Shown here: in pieces, positions 46,026-57,085 of the stretch
Position numbering within the stretch: the first letter of the stretch is position 1
How the letters are laid out: each line of letters starts with the position of its first letter
From: Deltaproteobacteria bacterium IMCC39146
Lineage (GTDB): Bacteria > Desulfobacterota > Desulfuromonadia > Desulfuromonadales > BM103
Assembly: GCA_030005635.1 (NCBI GenBank)
Contig: JARUHP010000004.1
Coordinates: 124,001-188,000 of the forward strand
DNA: 64,000 nucleotides
Direction: 5' to 3'
The notes under the pieces: generated by a model
What the model was told of the DNA's origin: nothing
Database searches by the model: none
What the model saw: the letters and a program-made list of their open reading frames with translations, nothing else
Translations under genes and position numbers: made by a program

Positions 46026-47399
46026 ATGCCAAAGCCAAAGATTCTGATTGTAGATGATGAAGTTTTTTTCCGTCGCCTCTTTACCGAGATCCTCTCGGAT
46101 GGCGACCTTTACAGTATCGAGTCTGTCGGCTCCGGTAAAGAAGCTCTCGACTATCTGTCACGGACAAAAGTCGATATCATCCTGACCGACATGGTCATGC
46201 CCGAAATTTGCGGTCTGGAATTGATCCGCCGCACACGCTCTATCGATCCAGCCCCGGATATCATCCTCGCCACTGGCAATGCCACCGTAGAAACCGCAAT
46301 TCAGGCGCTGAAAGGCGGGGCTCGAGATTACCTCCTCAAACCATGCAATCCCGAGCAACTGCGTCATACCGTCAAAATCTGCTTTGAACAACGTCGTCTG
46401 ATTGCAGAGAACAGCCTGCTGCAGAGCCAGATCCGTCTTTACCAGAAAGGCCAGCATCTCTCCGGCCTGTTGAATATTGACAATCTCTTCCAAGAATCGC
46501 TGAGCACCCTGCTGAATGAAACAGGTCAGGGTCAAGGCTTGGCCTACCTTGCCACCCAGAGCGGCATCAGCCATTTTGAAGCCAAAGGGTTCGACGAGGA
46601 CGAGGCAAAAAAACTGGCGGAAAAACTGCTCGAGAAAACCAGAACCATGGAAGCACCCACCCTCCTGCAGAGGGCAGACGTCCCCGAGCTCGCCGAGAGC
46701 GACGCGACCTTGAAGTCTTTCTGGATTTTCCCTATGACGGCAGAGAACCAGGAACATGGCGCTGTAGTCCTTTGCAACCCGAATGACTCTGACCTTCCGA
46801 AACCAGACTCGCAGCAGAATCTGAACTTTCTCGCCGAACAGGTTTCCCTTGGTTTTCGCAACGCCTGCCAATATCAGGGCGCCCGGGAACTGATTTACAC
46901 GGATGATCTGACCGGACTGTACAACCACCGCTACCTGCATATAGCTCTCGAGCAGGAAATCCGCCGTTCAGAACGTTACGGCCTGGAATTTTCACTGGCT
47001 TTCATCGACCTTGACCTGTTCAAGAATATCAACGACGAGCATGGCCATCTGGTCGGCAGCGGCGTGTTGCGCCAGGTCGGCGAGTTGTTGCGTGAGTGTG
47101 TCCGTGATGCCGACATGCTCTTCCGATACGGTGGTGATGAATTTACTGCTCTCCTGGTAGAGACTGACAGACGTGGCGCCAAAATCGTTGCAGAACGAAT
47201 CCGGTCAACCATTGCCGAGTTCGACTTCTCCACCGGTCTTAACAGCATCAATCGCCTGACGGCAACCGTCGGTCATGCCACCTACCCGATTCACGCAACA
47301 GGCCTGGAAGAGATGATCGACCTGGCTGACAAAGCGATGTATCTCGGCAAAAATGACCGCAACATAACCCGGAGCGCTTCGGAGGTTGGCAATACATGA
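46026..47399 (+). CDS. Response regulator with GAF and diguanylate cyclase domains
   Basis: A 457-residue protein. The receiver domain (about 1-120) has ILIVDDE and the phosphoacceptor in IILTDMVMPE. A GAF-like region follows (about 145-285). The GGDEF domain (about 295-450) has the intact active site FRYGGDEFTALL and the inhibitory RxxD site (RDAD) five residues before it, so it should make c-di-GMP from GTP under product control. It starts 60 bp after comEC. Its stop overlaps the start of a cyclase-like pseudogene by 4 bp (ATGA). Confidence 0.93.
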   Translation: MPKPKILIVDDEVFFRRLFTEILSDGDLYSIESVGSGKEALDYLSRTKVDIILTDMVMPEICGLELIRRTRSIDPAPDIILATGNATVETAIQALKGGARDYLLKPCNPEQLRHTVKICFEQRRLIAENSLLQSQIRLYQKGQHLSGLLNIDNLFQESLSTLLNETGQGQGLAYLATQSGISHFEAKGFDEDEAKKLAEKLLEKTRTMEAPTLLQRADVPELAESDATLKSFWIFPMTAENQEHGAVVLCNPNDSDLPKPDSQQNLNFLAEQVSLGFRNACQYQGARELIYTDDLTGLYNHRYLHIALEQEIRRSERYGLEFSLAFIDLDLFKNINDEHGHLVGSGVLRQVGELLRECVRDADMLFRYGGDEFTALLVETDRRGAKIVAERIRSTIAEFDFSTGLNSINRLTATVGHATYPIHATGLEEMIDLADKAMYLGKNDRNITRSASEVGNT

Positions 47400-47804
47400 T
47401 CTCACCCGCCCTGGCTGCTTTGGCCTTGGGCGGCTTACCCTTCATCCTCCTGCCCGGTGGCTTCCAGACCGGCGAAGCCAGTCAATCCCAAACGGTTTCC
47501 CCAGAGATCATCAAACGCTGCCAACAGACCCTGCCAATGGGCATTGTGATTAATACCGGGCCCGTCGTCGCCGGCAACGTCTGTTCATCAACCAAAACGG
47601 AATACACGATCGATTGCTGATAAGGTAAACATTGCAGCCCGTATGCAGGGCATAGCTCAACCGGGAGGGGTCCTTATTTCCGAGGACACCTGCCGGATCG
47701 TTTCCGTAGCAATCCATGCCGCACAACTCGAACCGATCATATTTAAAGGCAAAAACACCAGGGTCGGGGTTTACCGGGTTGACGGACTGCGTAAGAACAA
47801 GTAA
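47396..47804 (+). pseudogene. Frameshifted class III nucleotide cyclase remnant
   Basis: Frame one (47396-47620) contains LPMGIVINTGPVVAGNVCSS-TKTEYTI, the central block of adenylate/guanylate cyclases (GIxINTGPVVAGN...EYT). The homology then continues in another frame from about 47613 as ADKVNIAARMQGIAQPGG, VLISEDTCRIV and FKGKNTRVGVYRVDG, up to TAA at 47802-47804. A one-base change near 47610 would join them. The first metal-binding Asp region of the domain is absent, and the first 25 residues are hydrophobic. It is therefore a truncated and frameshifted remnant, translationally coupled to the GGDEF gene. A sequencing error could explain the shift but not the missing N-terminal half. Confidence 0.8.
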
Positions 47805-47853
47805 AAAGCCCTAACTCATGTTTTTTGAGTGTACGATTAAAAGACCTTATTCA

Positions 47854-47946
47854 ACGCAGAGACGCAGAGACGCGGAGGCGCAGAGTAAAATCTTCAGCTA
47901 ATGTTTTTAATTCTTCCTCTGCACCTCCGCGTCTCCGCGTTAGAAT
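47854..47946. repeat. Period-8 inverted repeat element upstream of hisS
   Basis: The left arm 47854-47885 reads ACGCAGAG, ACGCAGAG, ACGCGGAG, GCGCAGAG. The right arm 47916-47939 reads CCTCTGCA, CCTCCGCG, TCTCCGCG. The arms are complementary over three units, with a 30-base AT-rich loop. This is the clearest copy of the family in the window. Confidence 0.75.
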
Positions 47947-47988
47947 TGATTTTTCAAAACGCTCAACAACTCTGGAGTCTTAAATAAA

Positions 47989-49248
47989 GTGAGTATTACA
48001 GGCATTAAGGGCATGAACGACATTCTGCCCGGCGACGTTGAAACCTGGCAGCATCTCGAAGAGCAGGCCCGCAAGGTTTTCGGCGCCTTCGGTTACCGTG
48101 AGATCCGCGTGCCGGTCGTCGAAAAAACCGACCTCTTCTGTCGCTCGATCGGCGAGACCACCGATATCGTTGAAAAGGAGATGTATACCTTCAGCGACAA
48201 AGGCGGCACCTCGATGACCCTGCGCCCGGAAGGAACGGCTCCTGTGATGCGCTCCTTCATTCAGCACAAGATGTATGCTCAAGATCCGGTCTCGAAACTT
48301 TACTATATCGGTCCGATGTTCCGTCACGAGCGGCCTCAAAAAGGTCGCTACCGTCAATTCCATCAGATCGGGGCAGAAGTCATCGGTGTCGATGATCCCA
48401 AGATCGACGCCCAGGTGCTGGCCATGCTCAGCCACTACTTTCAGACCACGAAAATTCCCGACGTGGTCCTGCAGATCAATTCCCTTGGCTGCCCGGAATG
48501 CCGACCAAGCTACCGTGAGACACTGATCAGCTTCCTGGAGCAGCACATCGCATCACTCTGCGCCGACTGCCAGCGACGCTACACCACGAACCCGCTGCGC
48601 GTCCTTGACTGCAAGGTGCCCGGGTGCAAGGAAGCAACGGTTGACGCACCGGCCATGCTTAAGAACCTCTGCATTGGTTGCGAAACCCACTTCGGCCAGG
48701 TTAAAGAGCACCTCGAGGCCCTGTCAGTAAGCTACACGGTGAACCCACGCATGGTACGCGGTCTCGACTACTACACTAAAACCACCTTTGAGATGGTGAC
48801 TGGCAGTCTCGGCTCACAGAATGCAGTTGCCGCCGGCGGCCGTTACAATGGTTTGATCAAAGACCTGGGCGGTCCAGATCTGCCGGGCATCGGCTTCGCC
48901 ATCGGTCTGGAACGGCTGGCCCTGATGCTTGGTGAACAAAGCATCGAACCGCCCCGTCCTGAGCTCTTTATTGCAACCTTGGGTGAGACGGCGACCAAGG
49001 CCGGCTTTACCATGCTGACCCGCCTACAGCGTGAAGGCGTACTGGTTGAGATGGAATATACCGGTAAGAGCCTGAAAGCCCAGCTACGCCGCGCCGACAA
49101 GATGAAAACCCGCCGGGTCCTCATCCTCGGAGGAGACGAACTCGAACGTGGTGTTGCGCAGCTGCGCAACATGGATCAAAGCAGCCAGGAAGAGGTTGAT
49201 CTGGACGGGCTGGAGGGTCGCCTGCTCAGAGAAATTCATGACGCTTGA
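47989..49248 (+). CDS. hisS: Histidyl-tRNA synthetase
   Basis: A 419-residue class II enzyme that charges tRNA-His. Class II motif 2 appears as FRHERPQKGRYRQFHQIG and motif 3 as GIGFAIGLERLAL. The histidine-specific blocks are LVRGLDYYT-like (VRGLDYYTKTTFE) and GRYNGL. The C-terminal anticodon-binding domain is present. The start is GTG at 47989 (MSITGIKGMNDILPGD), with GGAG 11 bases upstream. aspS follows 97 bp later with its own promoter embedded in the hisS stop. Confidence 0.96.
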   Translation: MSITGIKGMNDILPGDVETWQHLEEQARKVFGAFGYREIRVPVVEKTDLFCRSIGETTDIVEKEMYTFSDKGGTSMTLRPEGTAPVMRSFIQHKMYAQDPVSKLYYIGPMFRHERPQKGRYRQFHQIGAEVIGVDDPKIDAQVLAMLSHYFQTTKIPDVVLQINSLGCPECRPSYRETLISFLEQHIASLCADCQRRYTTNPLRVLDCKVPGCKEATVDAPAMLKNLCIGCETHFGQVKEHLEALSVSYTVNPRMVRGLDYYTKTTFEMVTGSLGSQNAVAAGGRYNGLIKDLGGPDLPGIGFAIGLERLALMLGEQSIEPPRPELFIATLGETATKAGFTMLTRLQREGVLVEMEYTGKSLKAQLRRADKMKTRRVLILGGDELERGVAQLRNMDQSSQEEVDLDGLEGRLLREIHDA

Positions 49249-49273
49249 CGCTCTATGCGAGCATCGATATAAT
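49245..49273 (+). promoter_or_regulatory. sigma-70 promoter of aspS
   Basis: TTGACG (49245-49250) and TATAAT (49268-49273) with an ideal 17-base spacer. The -35 box overlaps the hisS stop codon. Transcription would start near 49280, about 65 bp before the aspS start. Confidence 0.75.
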
Positions 49274-49345
49274 GCTCGCTTGCCTGCATCTGTAGGTTCA
49301 GGCGCGGCACAAGAAATACCACATTCATTTTAAGGAGTTAGCCCC

Positions 49346-51148
49346 TTGAGCGATATACTCGGAGACTGGAAAAGAACTCATTACTGCGGCGAATTGCGCA
49401 AAGAAGATATTGGCAAAGAAGTCTGCATAATGGGTTGGGTTCACCGTCGGCGTGACCATGGCGGTCTGATCTTTATCGACCTTCGTGACCGTACCGGCAT
49501 CGGCCAACTGGCCCTCGACCCCGATCGTGATCCAGAAGCTCACGCCAAGGCAGAAGCGGTTCGCAACGAGTTTGTCATTGCCGCTATCGGCAAAGTCTCT
49601 CCGCGTCCAGAAGGAACCGTCAATCCGAAGATGGCAACCGGTGAAGTTGAAGTTGAGATCAGCGAGATCCGCATTCTCAACCCGGCCAAGACACCGCCCT
49701 TTATGCTTGACGAGTTCTCCGAAGTCGCCGAAAACCTGCGCCTCAAGTATCGTTATCTCGACCTTCGCCGTGTAGGTATCCAGCAGAACCTGATCATGCG
49801 CCACAAAGTGGCTCAGACGGTTCGCAACTACCTGACCGAGAATGACTTCCTGGAAATCGAAACACCGATGCTAACCAAGAGTACTCCTGAAGGTGCCCGT
49901 GACTATCTGGTACCGAGTCGCGTTAACCTCGGCAGCTTCTATGCTCTTCCCCAGTCTCCGCAGATTTTCAAGCAGCTGCTTATGGTCTCCGGTTTCGATC
50001 GTTATTTCCAGATCGTCAGGTGCTTCCGCGATGAGGACCTTCGTGCTGACCGGCAACCTGAGTTCACCCAGATTGACTGCGAGCTTTCCTTTGTTGACCG
50101 TGACGACATCATGTCGATCATGGAAGGCATGATTAAGAAGGTCTTCAAGAAAACCATCGACGCAGAGATCACCGTGCCTGTGCCTCGCATGACCTACGCA
50201 GAAGCACTCGAGCGTTACGGTGTTGATAACCCTGATCTGCGCTTTGACATGGAACTGATCAACATTACAGAGCTTGTCAAGGGTTGTGGTTTCAAGGTCT
50301 TTGCCAGCGTCGCGGAGAGTGGTGGGCTGGTCAAGGCCATCAACGCCAAGGGCTGCGCAACCTTCTCACGCAGAGAGCTCGACGATCTGACCGACTTCGT
50401 CGCCATCTATGGCGCGAAAGGAATGGCCTGGGTCAAGATTCAGGAGGACGGCACCTGGCAATCACCGATCGCCAAGTTCTTTACCGAACAGGAATTGGCC
50501 GACATCGGTGCCGCACTCGACGCTCAACCGGGGGACCTGCTCCTCTTCGGTGCAGACACTCCCGCAATCACCAATGAAGCTCTTGGCCGCCTGCGTGGCC
50601 ATCTCGGCAGCAAGCTGGAGCTGGCAGCCCCGAACGACTACAAATTTGTCTGGATCACAGACTTTCCCTTGCTCGAATGGGACGCTGAAGCCCGCCGTCA
50701 TGTCGCAGTTCATCATCCCTTCACGGCGCCTATGGATGAAGACATTCCTCTCCTGGAAACGGAGCCCGGCAAAGTGCGCGCCAAAGCTTACGATCTGGTC
50801 CTGAACGGCTCAGAGATCGGCGGTGGCAGCATCCGTATTCATAACCAAGACGTGCAGAGCCAGATGTTCAGGCTGCTCGGCATCGGAGAGGAAGAAGCCC
50901 GTGAAAAGTTTGGCTTCCTGCTCGACGCCCTTGAATTTGGCGCACCACCTCATGGCGGCATCGCCTTCGGCCTGGACCGGGTCATGATGATTCTTACCGG
51001 TGCCAGTTCGATTCGTGACGTCATCGCTTTCCCGAAGACCCAGAAGGCAACGTGTCTGATGTCAGAGGCTCCTGGAGCAGTCGACGAAAAGCAACTGCGT
51101 GAGCTCGGTATCCGCCTGGCGGCAAGCCCTCAACAGAAGTCGTCATAA
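49346..51148 (+). CDS. aspS: Aspartyl-tRNA synthetase
   Basis: A 600-residue bacterial-type class II synthetase. The N-terminal OB-fold anticodon domain ([20 protein letters not shown]) is followed by motif 2 in [18 protein letters not shown], the bacterial GAD insertion (about 280-420) and motif 3 in [16 protein letters not shown]. Start is TTG at 49346, supported by AAGGAG 8 bases upstream. As in many bacteria without AsnRS it may be non-discriminating, but the sequence alone does not decide this. Confidence 0.96.
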   Translation: MSDILGDWKRTHYCGELRKEDIGKEVCIMGWVHRRRDHGGLIFIDLRDRTGIGQLALDPDRDPEAHAKAEAVRNEFVIAAIGKVSPRPEGTVNPKMATGEVEVEISEIRILNPAKTPPFMLDEFSEVAENLRLKYRYLDLRRVGIQQNLIMRHKVAQTVRNYLTENDFLEIETPMLTKSTPEGARDYLVPSRVNLGSFYALPQSPQIFKQLLMVSGFDRYFQIVRCFRDEDLRADRQPEFTQIDCELSFVDRDDIMSIMEGMIKKVFKKTIDAEITVPVPRMTYAEALERYGVDNPDLRFDMELINITELVKGCGFKVFASVAESGGLVKAINAKGCATFSRRELDDLTDFVAIYGAKGMAWVKIQEDGTWQSPIAKFFTEQELADIGAALDAQPGDLLLFGADTPAITNEALGRLRGHLGSKLELAAPNDYKFVWITDFPLLEWDAEARRHVAVHHPFTAPMDEDIPLLETEPGKVRAKAYDLVLNGSEIGGGSIRIHNQDVQSQMFRLLGIGEEEAREKFGFLLDALEFGAPPHGGIAFGLDRVMMILTGASSIRDVIAFPKTQKATCLMSEAPGAVDEKQLRELGIRLAASPQQKSS

Positions 51149-51180
51149 ACCAGTGACCCTTGAATTGGAATAAACGCGTT

Positions 51181-51873
51181 ATGTTGCGTTGCCTGTTTTT
51201 TATAATAACCGCGCTCCTTCTGAGCTCGTGCGCCAAGCCTCCCCTGCAGGAGTTGGATGCTGCTGAGTATATGGTAGGGAGGGCCTACGCCATGCAGGCG
51301 CCTGAATTTGCTCCCTCTGAATACCAGTCGGCCAAAACCGCCCTTAATGATGCGCGCGCTGCAATGCAGGACTCTGACTACGGCGACGCGCGTGACTCTC
51401 TGGATTTTTCCTTGCAGCACGCTCGTCGTGCAGTTATTCTTGCCGAAGAGGCTCAGACCAGACGCCTGAAAGAAGAAAAAGAACAGGCCAGAATCGAAGA
51501 AGAAGCGCGCCAGAAAGCCCTTGAGGAGCAGAAGCAAAAGGCATCAGTAACAGAGAAGAAGAAACCAACCCCTCAGCCCAAAAAGGTCGTTAAAACAAAA
51601 CCGAAAGTCGTACCGGCAACGGATTACGCCGTAGGTGACGGCGAAAACCTCTGGACGATCTCTGCGAAACCTGAGGTCTACGGTGAGGGGTTATTATGGC
51701 CGCTGCTTTACCAGGCCAATCGCGACCAGATCAAAGACCCACGCCAGATCTTCCCCGGACAGTCACTCAATATTCGTCGTGACATGACTGAAGCTGACCT
51801 TGAAGACGCTCGTCAGAGAGCCCGCGAATCTGACATTTTTCCTGTCCCTCCAAGCACCGAAACCAAGCAGTAA
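51181..51873 (+). CDS. LysM-domain lipoprotein
   Basis: A 230-residue exported lipoprotein with signal RCLFFIITALLLSSC (lipobox LSSC, Cys near residue 17). A helical DUF4398-like region (SEYQSAKTALNDARAAMQDS) is followed by a highly charged coiled coil (about 80-140) and a C-terminal LysM-like module, YAVGDGENLWTISAKPEVYG to IFPGQSLNIRR, which should bind peptidoglycan. It probably tethers the outer membrane to the wall or takes part in envelope maintenance. The ATG at 51181 was chosen; TTG at 51160 is an alternative and neither has a strong ribosome site. It starts 32 bp after aspS. Confidence 0.85.
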   Translation: MLRCLFFIITALLLSSCAKPPLQELDAAEYMVGRAYAMQAPEFAPSEYQSAKTALNDARAAMQDSDYGDARDSLDFSLQHARRAVILAEEAQTRRLKEEKEQARIEEEARQKALEEQKQKASVTEKKKPTPQPKKVVKTKPKVVPATDYAVGDGENLWTISAKPEVYGEGLLWPLLYQANRDQIKDPRQIFPGQSLNIRRDMTEADLEDARQRARESDIFPVPPSTETKQ

Positions 51874-52101
51874 AAAACCGTTTCCATCCCCCCGTAATGA
51901 CAAGCCACTGAGATTGCTCAAGTATCACCGGTAAAACTTCTACAGAAAGAGAGCAATCAGACCGCTCAGATCCTTAATTGACGGGCACTTCACCTCTATT
52001 AACCCTCTCCGCACAAAAGCTCATTAAAACACTTATAAATTCGTTACCTTTTGATTAAAATCACCCCTTGCTTTACTCCCTGAATCGACCTTACTTTTTC
52101 C

Positions 52102-52136
52102 TTGACAGTGATAAAGCCGTTTGTATACTGTATACA
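52102..52136 (+). promoter_or_regulatory. idh promoter with perfect palindromic operator
   Basis: TTGACA (52102-52107) lies 16 bases from TATACT (52124-52129). A perfect 15-bp palindrome TGTATAC-T-GTATACA (52122-52136) covers the whole -10 box, about 90 bp before the idh ATG. Similar sites precede acnB and korD. The rest of the 51874-52101 gap holds no recognised feature. Confidence 0.75.
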
Positions 52137-52224
52137 CCTTTCCGCAAGCCCTTTCTTGCGCATTTTTTATTTGTAGATTCTGCCTCTGGCAATTCTGTAT
52201 AAAAACTTTACTTAGGAGAGAGAC

Positions 52225-54447
52225 ATGGCAAAGATCATCTGGTCAGAAATTGACGAAGCACCCGCGTTGGCTACCTACGCATTCCTTCCGATTGTACAAG
52301 CATTCTGCAAGGGAACGGGCGTTGATGTTGAGACAAAGGACATTTCCTTATCCGGTCGCGTAATTGCAAACTTCCCCGAAAACTTGACTGAAGAGCAGAA
52401 GGTTGCCGACTATCTGTCGGAGCTCGGCGAGCTGGTTCTGAAGCCGGAAGCCAACGTTATCAAGCTTCCTAACATCAGCGCTTCGATTCCTCAGCTGCAA
52501 GACTGCATCAAGGAGCTTCAGGAAAAAGGCTACGATATCCCGAGCTACCCGGAAGAAGCCAACACTCCAGAAGAAAAAGAGCTGCAGGCCCGCTTTTCCA
52601 AATGTCTCGGCTCCGCAGTAAACCCGGTTCTGCGTGAAGGCAACTCTGATCGTCGCGCTGCTGCTTCGGTCAAGAGGTTCGCACAGAAGAACCCGCACCG
52701 CATGATGCAGGACTGGCCAGCTCCTGGCACCTCCAAGTGCCGCGTCGCTCACATGGACGGCGGCGATTTCTACGAGACCGAGCAATCGGTGACCATGGAT
52801 GCAGCTGACACCGTCAAGATTCAGTTCGTTGACGAAGCTGGCACTGTAACCGAGATGAAAGAAGTCGCTCTCCAGGCTGGCGAAGTTTTTGACAGCTCGG
52901 TCATGAAAGTGGCTCAACTGCAAGAGTTCTACGCCAAGACGGCACAAGAGGCCAAAGAAAAGGGCGTACTGCTCTCCTTACACCTCAAAGCCACCATGAT
53001 GAAGATCTCCGATCCGATCATGTTCGGTCACTGTGTCAAAGTTTACTTCAAGGCTGCTCTCGACAAGCACGCAGATACCTTGGCTGCGATCGGTGCCAAC
53101 CCGAATCTGGGTATGGGCGACATCCTCAACAAGCTAAACAAGCTTCCGGCTGACAAGAAAGCTGAAATCGAAGCGGACATCAACGCCTGTTACGAAGGTC
53201 AGGCTGCTCTGGCGATGGTTGACTCCCGCAAGAACATTACCAACCTGCACGTTCCTAACGATGTCATCGTTGATGCTTCGATGCCGAACGTTGTTCGTGA
53301 CGGTGGCCGGATGTGGAACCTGCAGGACGAGCTTCAGGACACCATCGCCATGGTCCCTGATCGCTGCTACGCCACCATCTACCGCGAGATCTGCGAAGAC
53401 GCCAACAAGAATGGCCAGTTCAACCCGGCCACCATGGGCAGCGTCGCCAACGTTGGTCTGATGGCACAGAAAGCTGAAGAGTACGGTTCTCACGACAAGA
53501 CCTTCGAAGCCCCCTCAAAGGGTAAGTTCCAGGTTGTTGCTTCTAACGGTACCATTCTGATGGAGCAACCAGTTTCAGCTGACGACATCTATCGTTCCAG
53601 CCAAGCTAAAGACGTTCCGATCAGGGACTGGGTCAAGTTGGCTGTTAACCGCGCCAAGGAATCCGGTGAGCCAGCCATCTTCTGGCTCGACGAGAAGCGT
53701 GGCCACGATCAACAGATCATCAAGAAGGTCAACAAGTACTTGCCTGAGTACGACACCACAGGCTTGGACATTCGCATCATGGCTCCGGTTGACGCGATGA
53801 GATTCTCCCTCGAGCGAGTGCGTAAAGGACTGAACACAATCTCTGTGACCGGTAATGTTCTGAGAGATTACCTGACCGACCTCTTCCCAATCCTTGAGCT
53901 TGGCACCTCAGCTCGTATGCTTTCGATCGTTCCTTTGATCGAAGGTGGCGGTCTGTTCGAGACTGGCGCTGGCGGCTCTGCTCCAAAGCACGTTGAGCAG
54001 TTCCTTAAAGAAGGTCACATCCGTTGGGATTCCCTCGGTGAGTTCTGCGCCCTGGTTCCCTCTCTGGAGCAAGCAGCTTCTGCTGACAACAACCCGAAGG
54101 CTGCTATCCTGGCCGAGACTCTGGACGTTGCTATTGGTCAGTACCTTGAAAACCAGAAACTGCCTTCCCGTAAGGTTAAAGAGATCGACAACCGTGGCGG
54201 TAGCTTCTATCTGGCTCTTTACTGGGCACAGGCTCTCGCCGCTCAGGACAAAGACGCCGAGATGAAGGCACGTTTCGCCAAGGTCGCTGCAGATATCGCA
54301 GCAAATGTTGAGAAGATCGACGCTGAGATGATTGATTGCCAAGGTTCCCCGGTCGACATTGGTGGTTACTTCCGCCCTGACCCAATCAAAGCAGCTGCAG
54401 CAATGCGTCCAAGCGCAACATTAAACGCGATTATCGACAACATGTAA
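52225..54447 (+). CDS. icd: Monomeric NADP-dependent isocitrate dehydrogenase
   Basis: A 740-residue monomeric-type (IDH-II) enzyme that oxidises isocitrate to 2-oxoglutarate with NADP; it is unrelated in length to the 420-residue dimeric Icd. The opening [20 protein letters not shown] and the substrate region [20 protein letters not shown] are characteristic, as are [20 protein letters not shown] and [30 protein letters not shown] precedes the ATG. Expression is probably controlled by the palindrome at 52122-52136. mdh follows after a stem-loop. Confidence 0.96.
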   Translation: MAKIIWSEIDEAPALATYAFLPIVQAFCKGTGVDVETKDISLSGRVIANFPENLTEEQKVADYLSELGELVLKPEANVIKLPNISASIPQLQDCIKELQEKGYDIPSYPEEANTPEEKELQARFSKCLGSAVNPVLREGNSDRRAAASVKRFAQKNPHRMMQDWPAPGTSKCRVAHMDGGDFYETEQSVTMDAADTVKIQFVDEAGTVTEMKEVALQAGEVFDSSVMKVAQLQEFYAKTAQEAKEKGVLLSLHLKATMMKISDPIMFGHCVKVYFKAALDKHADTLAAIGANPNLGMGDILNKLNKLPADKKAEIEADINACYEGQAALAMVDSRKNITNLHVPNDVIVDASMPNVVRDGGRMWNLQDELQDTIAMVPDRCYATIYREICEDANKNGQFNPATMGSVANVGLMAQKAEEYGSHDKTFEAPSKGKFQVVASNGTILMEQPVSADDIYRSSQAKDVPIRDWVKLAVNRAKESGEPAIFWLDEKRGHDQQIIKKVNKYLPEYDTTGLDIRIMAPVDAMRFSLERVRKGLNTISVTGNVLRDYLTDLFPILELGTSARMLSIVPLIEGGGLFETGAGGSAPKHVEQFLKEGHIRWDSLGEFCALVPSLEQAASADNNPKAAILAETLDVAIGQYLENQKLPSRKVKEIDNRGGSFYLALYWAQALAAQDKDAEMKARFAKVAADIAANVEKIDAEMIDCQGSPVDIGGYFRPDPIKAAAAMRPSATLNAIIDNM

Positions 54448-54459
54448 TTCAACACGGAT

Positions 54460-54485
54460 GGGACGGAGCCAATTGGCTCCGTCCC
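54460..54485 (+). terminator. Stem-loop between idh and mdh
   Basis: A perfect 11-bp stem GGGACGGAGCC / GGCTCCGTCCC with AATT loop, then GATTCTTTATTC. It begins 13 bp after the idh stop and 34 bp before mdh. It may stop part of the transcripts and set the idh:mdh ratio. Confidence 0.65.
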
Positions 54486-54500
54486 GATTCTTTATTCTAA

Positions 54501-55487
<987 letters not shown>

Positions 55488-55514
55488 GTCTTAATAAATT
55501 AAAGGCCAAACCCA

Positions 55515-55544
55515 AAGAAGGGCAATGGCAACATTGCCCTTCTT
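55515..55544 (+). terminator. Terminator of mdh
   Basis: A perfect 13-bp stem AAGAAGGGCAATG / CATTGCCCTTCTT with a GCAA tetraloop, followed by a weak T-rich tract. Confidence 0.75.
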
Positions 55545-55613
55545 GCTTATTCAAACTGTAATTTAACGAGGTTTTCTGACTATTTTTTAAGTCACGTTAA
55601 ATATGCGGGAAAA

Positions 55614-55628
55614 AGTATAGTGTATACA
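55614..55628 (+). promoter_or_regulatory. TCA-type operator upstream of korD
   Basis: AGTATAGTGTATACA matches the idh palindrome TGTATACTGTATACA at 13 of 15 positions. A TATAGT within it could be a -10 box, but no good -35 is seen. It is 98 bp before the korD start. Confidence 0.55.
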
Positions 55629-55725
55629 AAATTTATTGTGGAACGAGATAAGTAAACATGCTATCTTGCGCCGCAAAATTCGCTATTTTTAAGTGAAAAA
55701 TCAAGAACAAAGGAGACTAAACAGA

Positions 55726-55917
55726 ATGAGTGGTGCCAGACTCGAAATCATCGAGCGTAACTGCAAAGGTTGCAGTATCTGCGTCGAATTCTGCCCGAAG
55801 AATGTCCTGGAAATGGACGTCTTCCTGGTTACAGTTCCAAGACCGGAAGATTGCATCAAGTGCATGCAGTGTGAGCTGCTTTGCCCGGACTTCGCCATCA
55901 AGGTTCATGACGAGTAA
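55726..55917 (+). CDS. korD: 2-oxoglutarate:ferredoxin oxidoreductase, delta (ferredoxin) subunit
   Basis: A 63-residue dicluster ferredoxin-like subunit with two CxxCxxC motifs: CKGCSICVEFCPKNVLEM and CIKCMQCELLCPDFAIKV. It should pass electrons from the catalytic subunits to external ferredoxin. The start at 55726 has AAGGAG 10 bases upstream; an upstream GTG adds 11 unlikely residues. The first gene of the korDABC operon, with 33 bp to korA. Confidence 0.9.
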   Translation: MSGARLEIIERNCKGCSICVEFCPKNVLEMDVFLVTVPRPEDCIKCMQCELLCPDFAIKVHDE

Positions 55918-55950
55918 ACGATTAATTCCTATTCTTTAAGGAGAGTAAAC

Positions 55951-57084
55951 GTGGCTAAGAAAGTTGCTCTATTACAGGGGAACGAAGCCTGCGCACAAGG
56001 TGCTCTATACGCCGGGTGCACATTCTTCGGTGGTTACCCAATCACCCCCTCGACCGAGGTCGCTGAAGTTCTTTCAGTCGAACTCCCAAAAATCGGCGGA
56101 AAATTCATTCAGATGGAAGACGAAATCGCAGCTATGGCCTCGGTCATTGGTGCGTCCCTAACTGGTGCCAAAGCGATAACCGCAACCTCCGGTCCTGGCG
56201 TCTCCCTCAAGCAGGAACTGATCGGCTATGCCTGCATTGCCGAAGTTCCTTGCGTCATCATCAACGTTATGCGTGGCGGTCCTTCGACAGGCATGCCGAC
56301 TGGCCCAGGTCAGTCTGACGTTATGCAGGCCATGTGGGGAACCCACGGTGACCATGCTGCCATCGCCCTGGTTCCTGATTCTTGTCAGGAGATCTTTTCA
56401 GAAACTGTTCGTGCCTTCAACCTGGCTGAGAAGTACCGCATGCCGGTACAGGTTCTCTACGATGAGATCGTCGGCCACATGCGCGAGCGCATCGAGTTCC
56501 CCGAACCGGGTGAGCTTGAAGTCTTTGATCGCGAGGCTCCTGGCGTTGGTCCTGAAGACTACAAACCTTACGACTCGACTAAAGGCCAAGTCCCACCACT
56601 GGCTGCTTTCGGTTCTGAGTACAAGTACCATGTCACAGGCCTGAACAAGGCTGATGACGGCTTCCCGACCACAAAAGCCAGCCTGGTTGACGCTGAAGAG
56701 CGCCGTCAGATCGACAAGGTTCTGGACAATATCGCCGACATCGAGTCGTACGAAGAGTACCTGACAGAAGATGCCGACGTCGTTATCTGGGCCTACGGCT
56801 CTACCTCCCGCTCTGCCCGTTACGCAGTCAACGAATTGCGTAAAGAAGGTATCAAAGCAGGTCTGTTCCGTCCGATCACTCTCTGGCCTTTCCCGGAGAA
56901 ACGTACTGCTGAACTGGCAAAGCAAGCTAAAGCGATCGTCGTTGCTGAAATGAACCTCGGCCAGATGGTTCTCGAAGTTGAGCGCGTTGCCAAAGGGAAC
57001 TGCGTTGTGGTCCATGAAGGCAGGGTTGACGGTGATCCCCTCAATCCAGGTCAGATCATGACCAAGGTCAAGGAGGTACTCTAA
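55951..57084 (+). CDS. korA: 2-oxoglutarate:ferredoxin oxidoreductase, alpha subunit
   Basis: A 377-residue subunit of the enzyme that decarboxylates 2-oxoglutarate to succinyl-CoA with ferredoxin as acceptor (or the reverse). The pyrimidine-binding side of the thiamine diphosphate site is in GCTFFGGYPITPSTEVAEVL, with the conserved Glu in QMEDEIAAMASVIGASL and GAKAITATSGPGVSLKQEL. The length is typical of KorA without a fused gamma domain. Start is GTG with AAGGAG 7 bases upstream. korB follows directly. Confidence 0.94.
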   Translation: MAKKVALLQGNEACAQGALYAGCTFFGGYPITPSTEVAEVLSVELPKIGGKFIQMEDEIAAMASVIGASLTGAKAITATSGPGVSLKQELIGYACIAEVPCVIINVMRGGPSTGMPTGPGQSDVMQAMWGTHGDHAAIALVPDSCQEIFSETVRAFNLAEKYRMPVQVLYDEIVGHMRERIEFPEPGELEVFDREAPGVGPEDYKPYDSTKGQVPPLAAFGSEYKYHVTGLNKADDGFPTTKASLVDAEERRQIDKVLDNIADIESYEEYLTEDADVVIWAYGSTSRSARYAVNELRKEGIKAGLFRPITLWPFPEKRTAELAKQAKAIVVAEMNLGQMVLEVERVAKGNCVVVHEGRVDGDPLNPGQIMTKVKEVL

Positions 57085-57085
57085 A

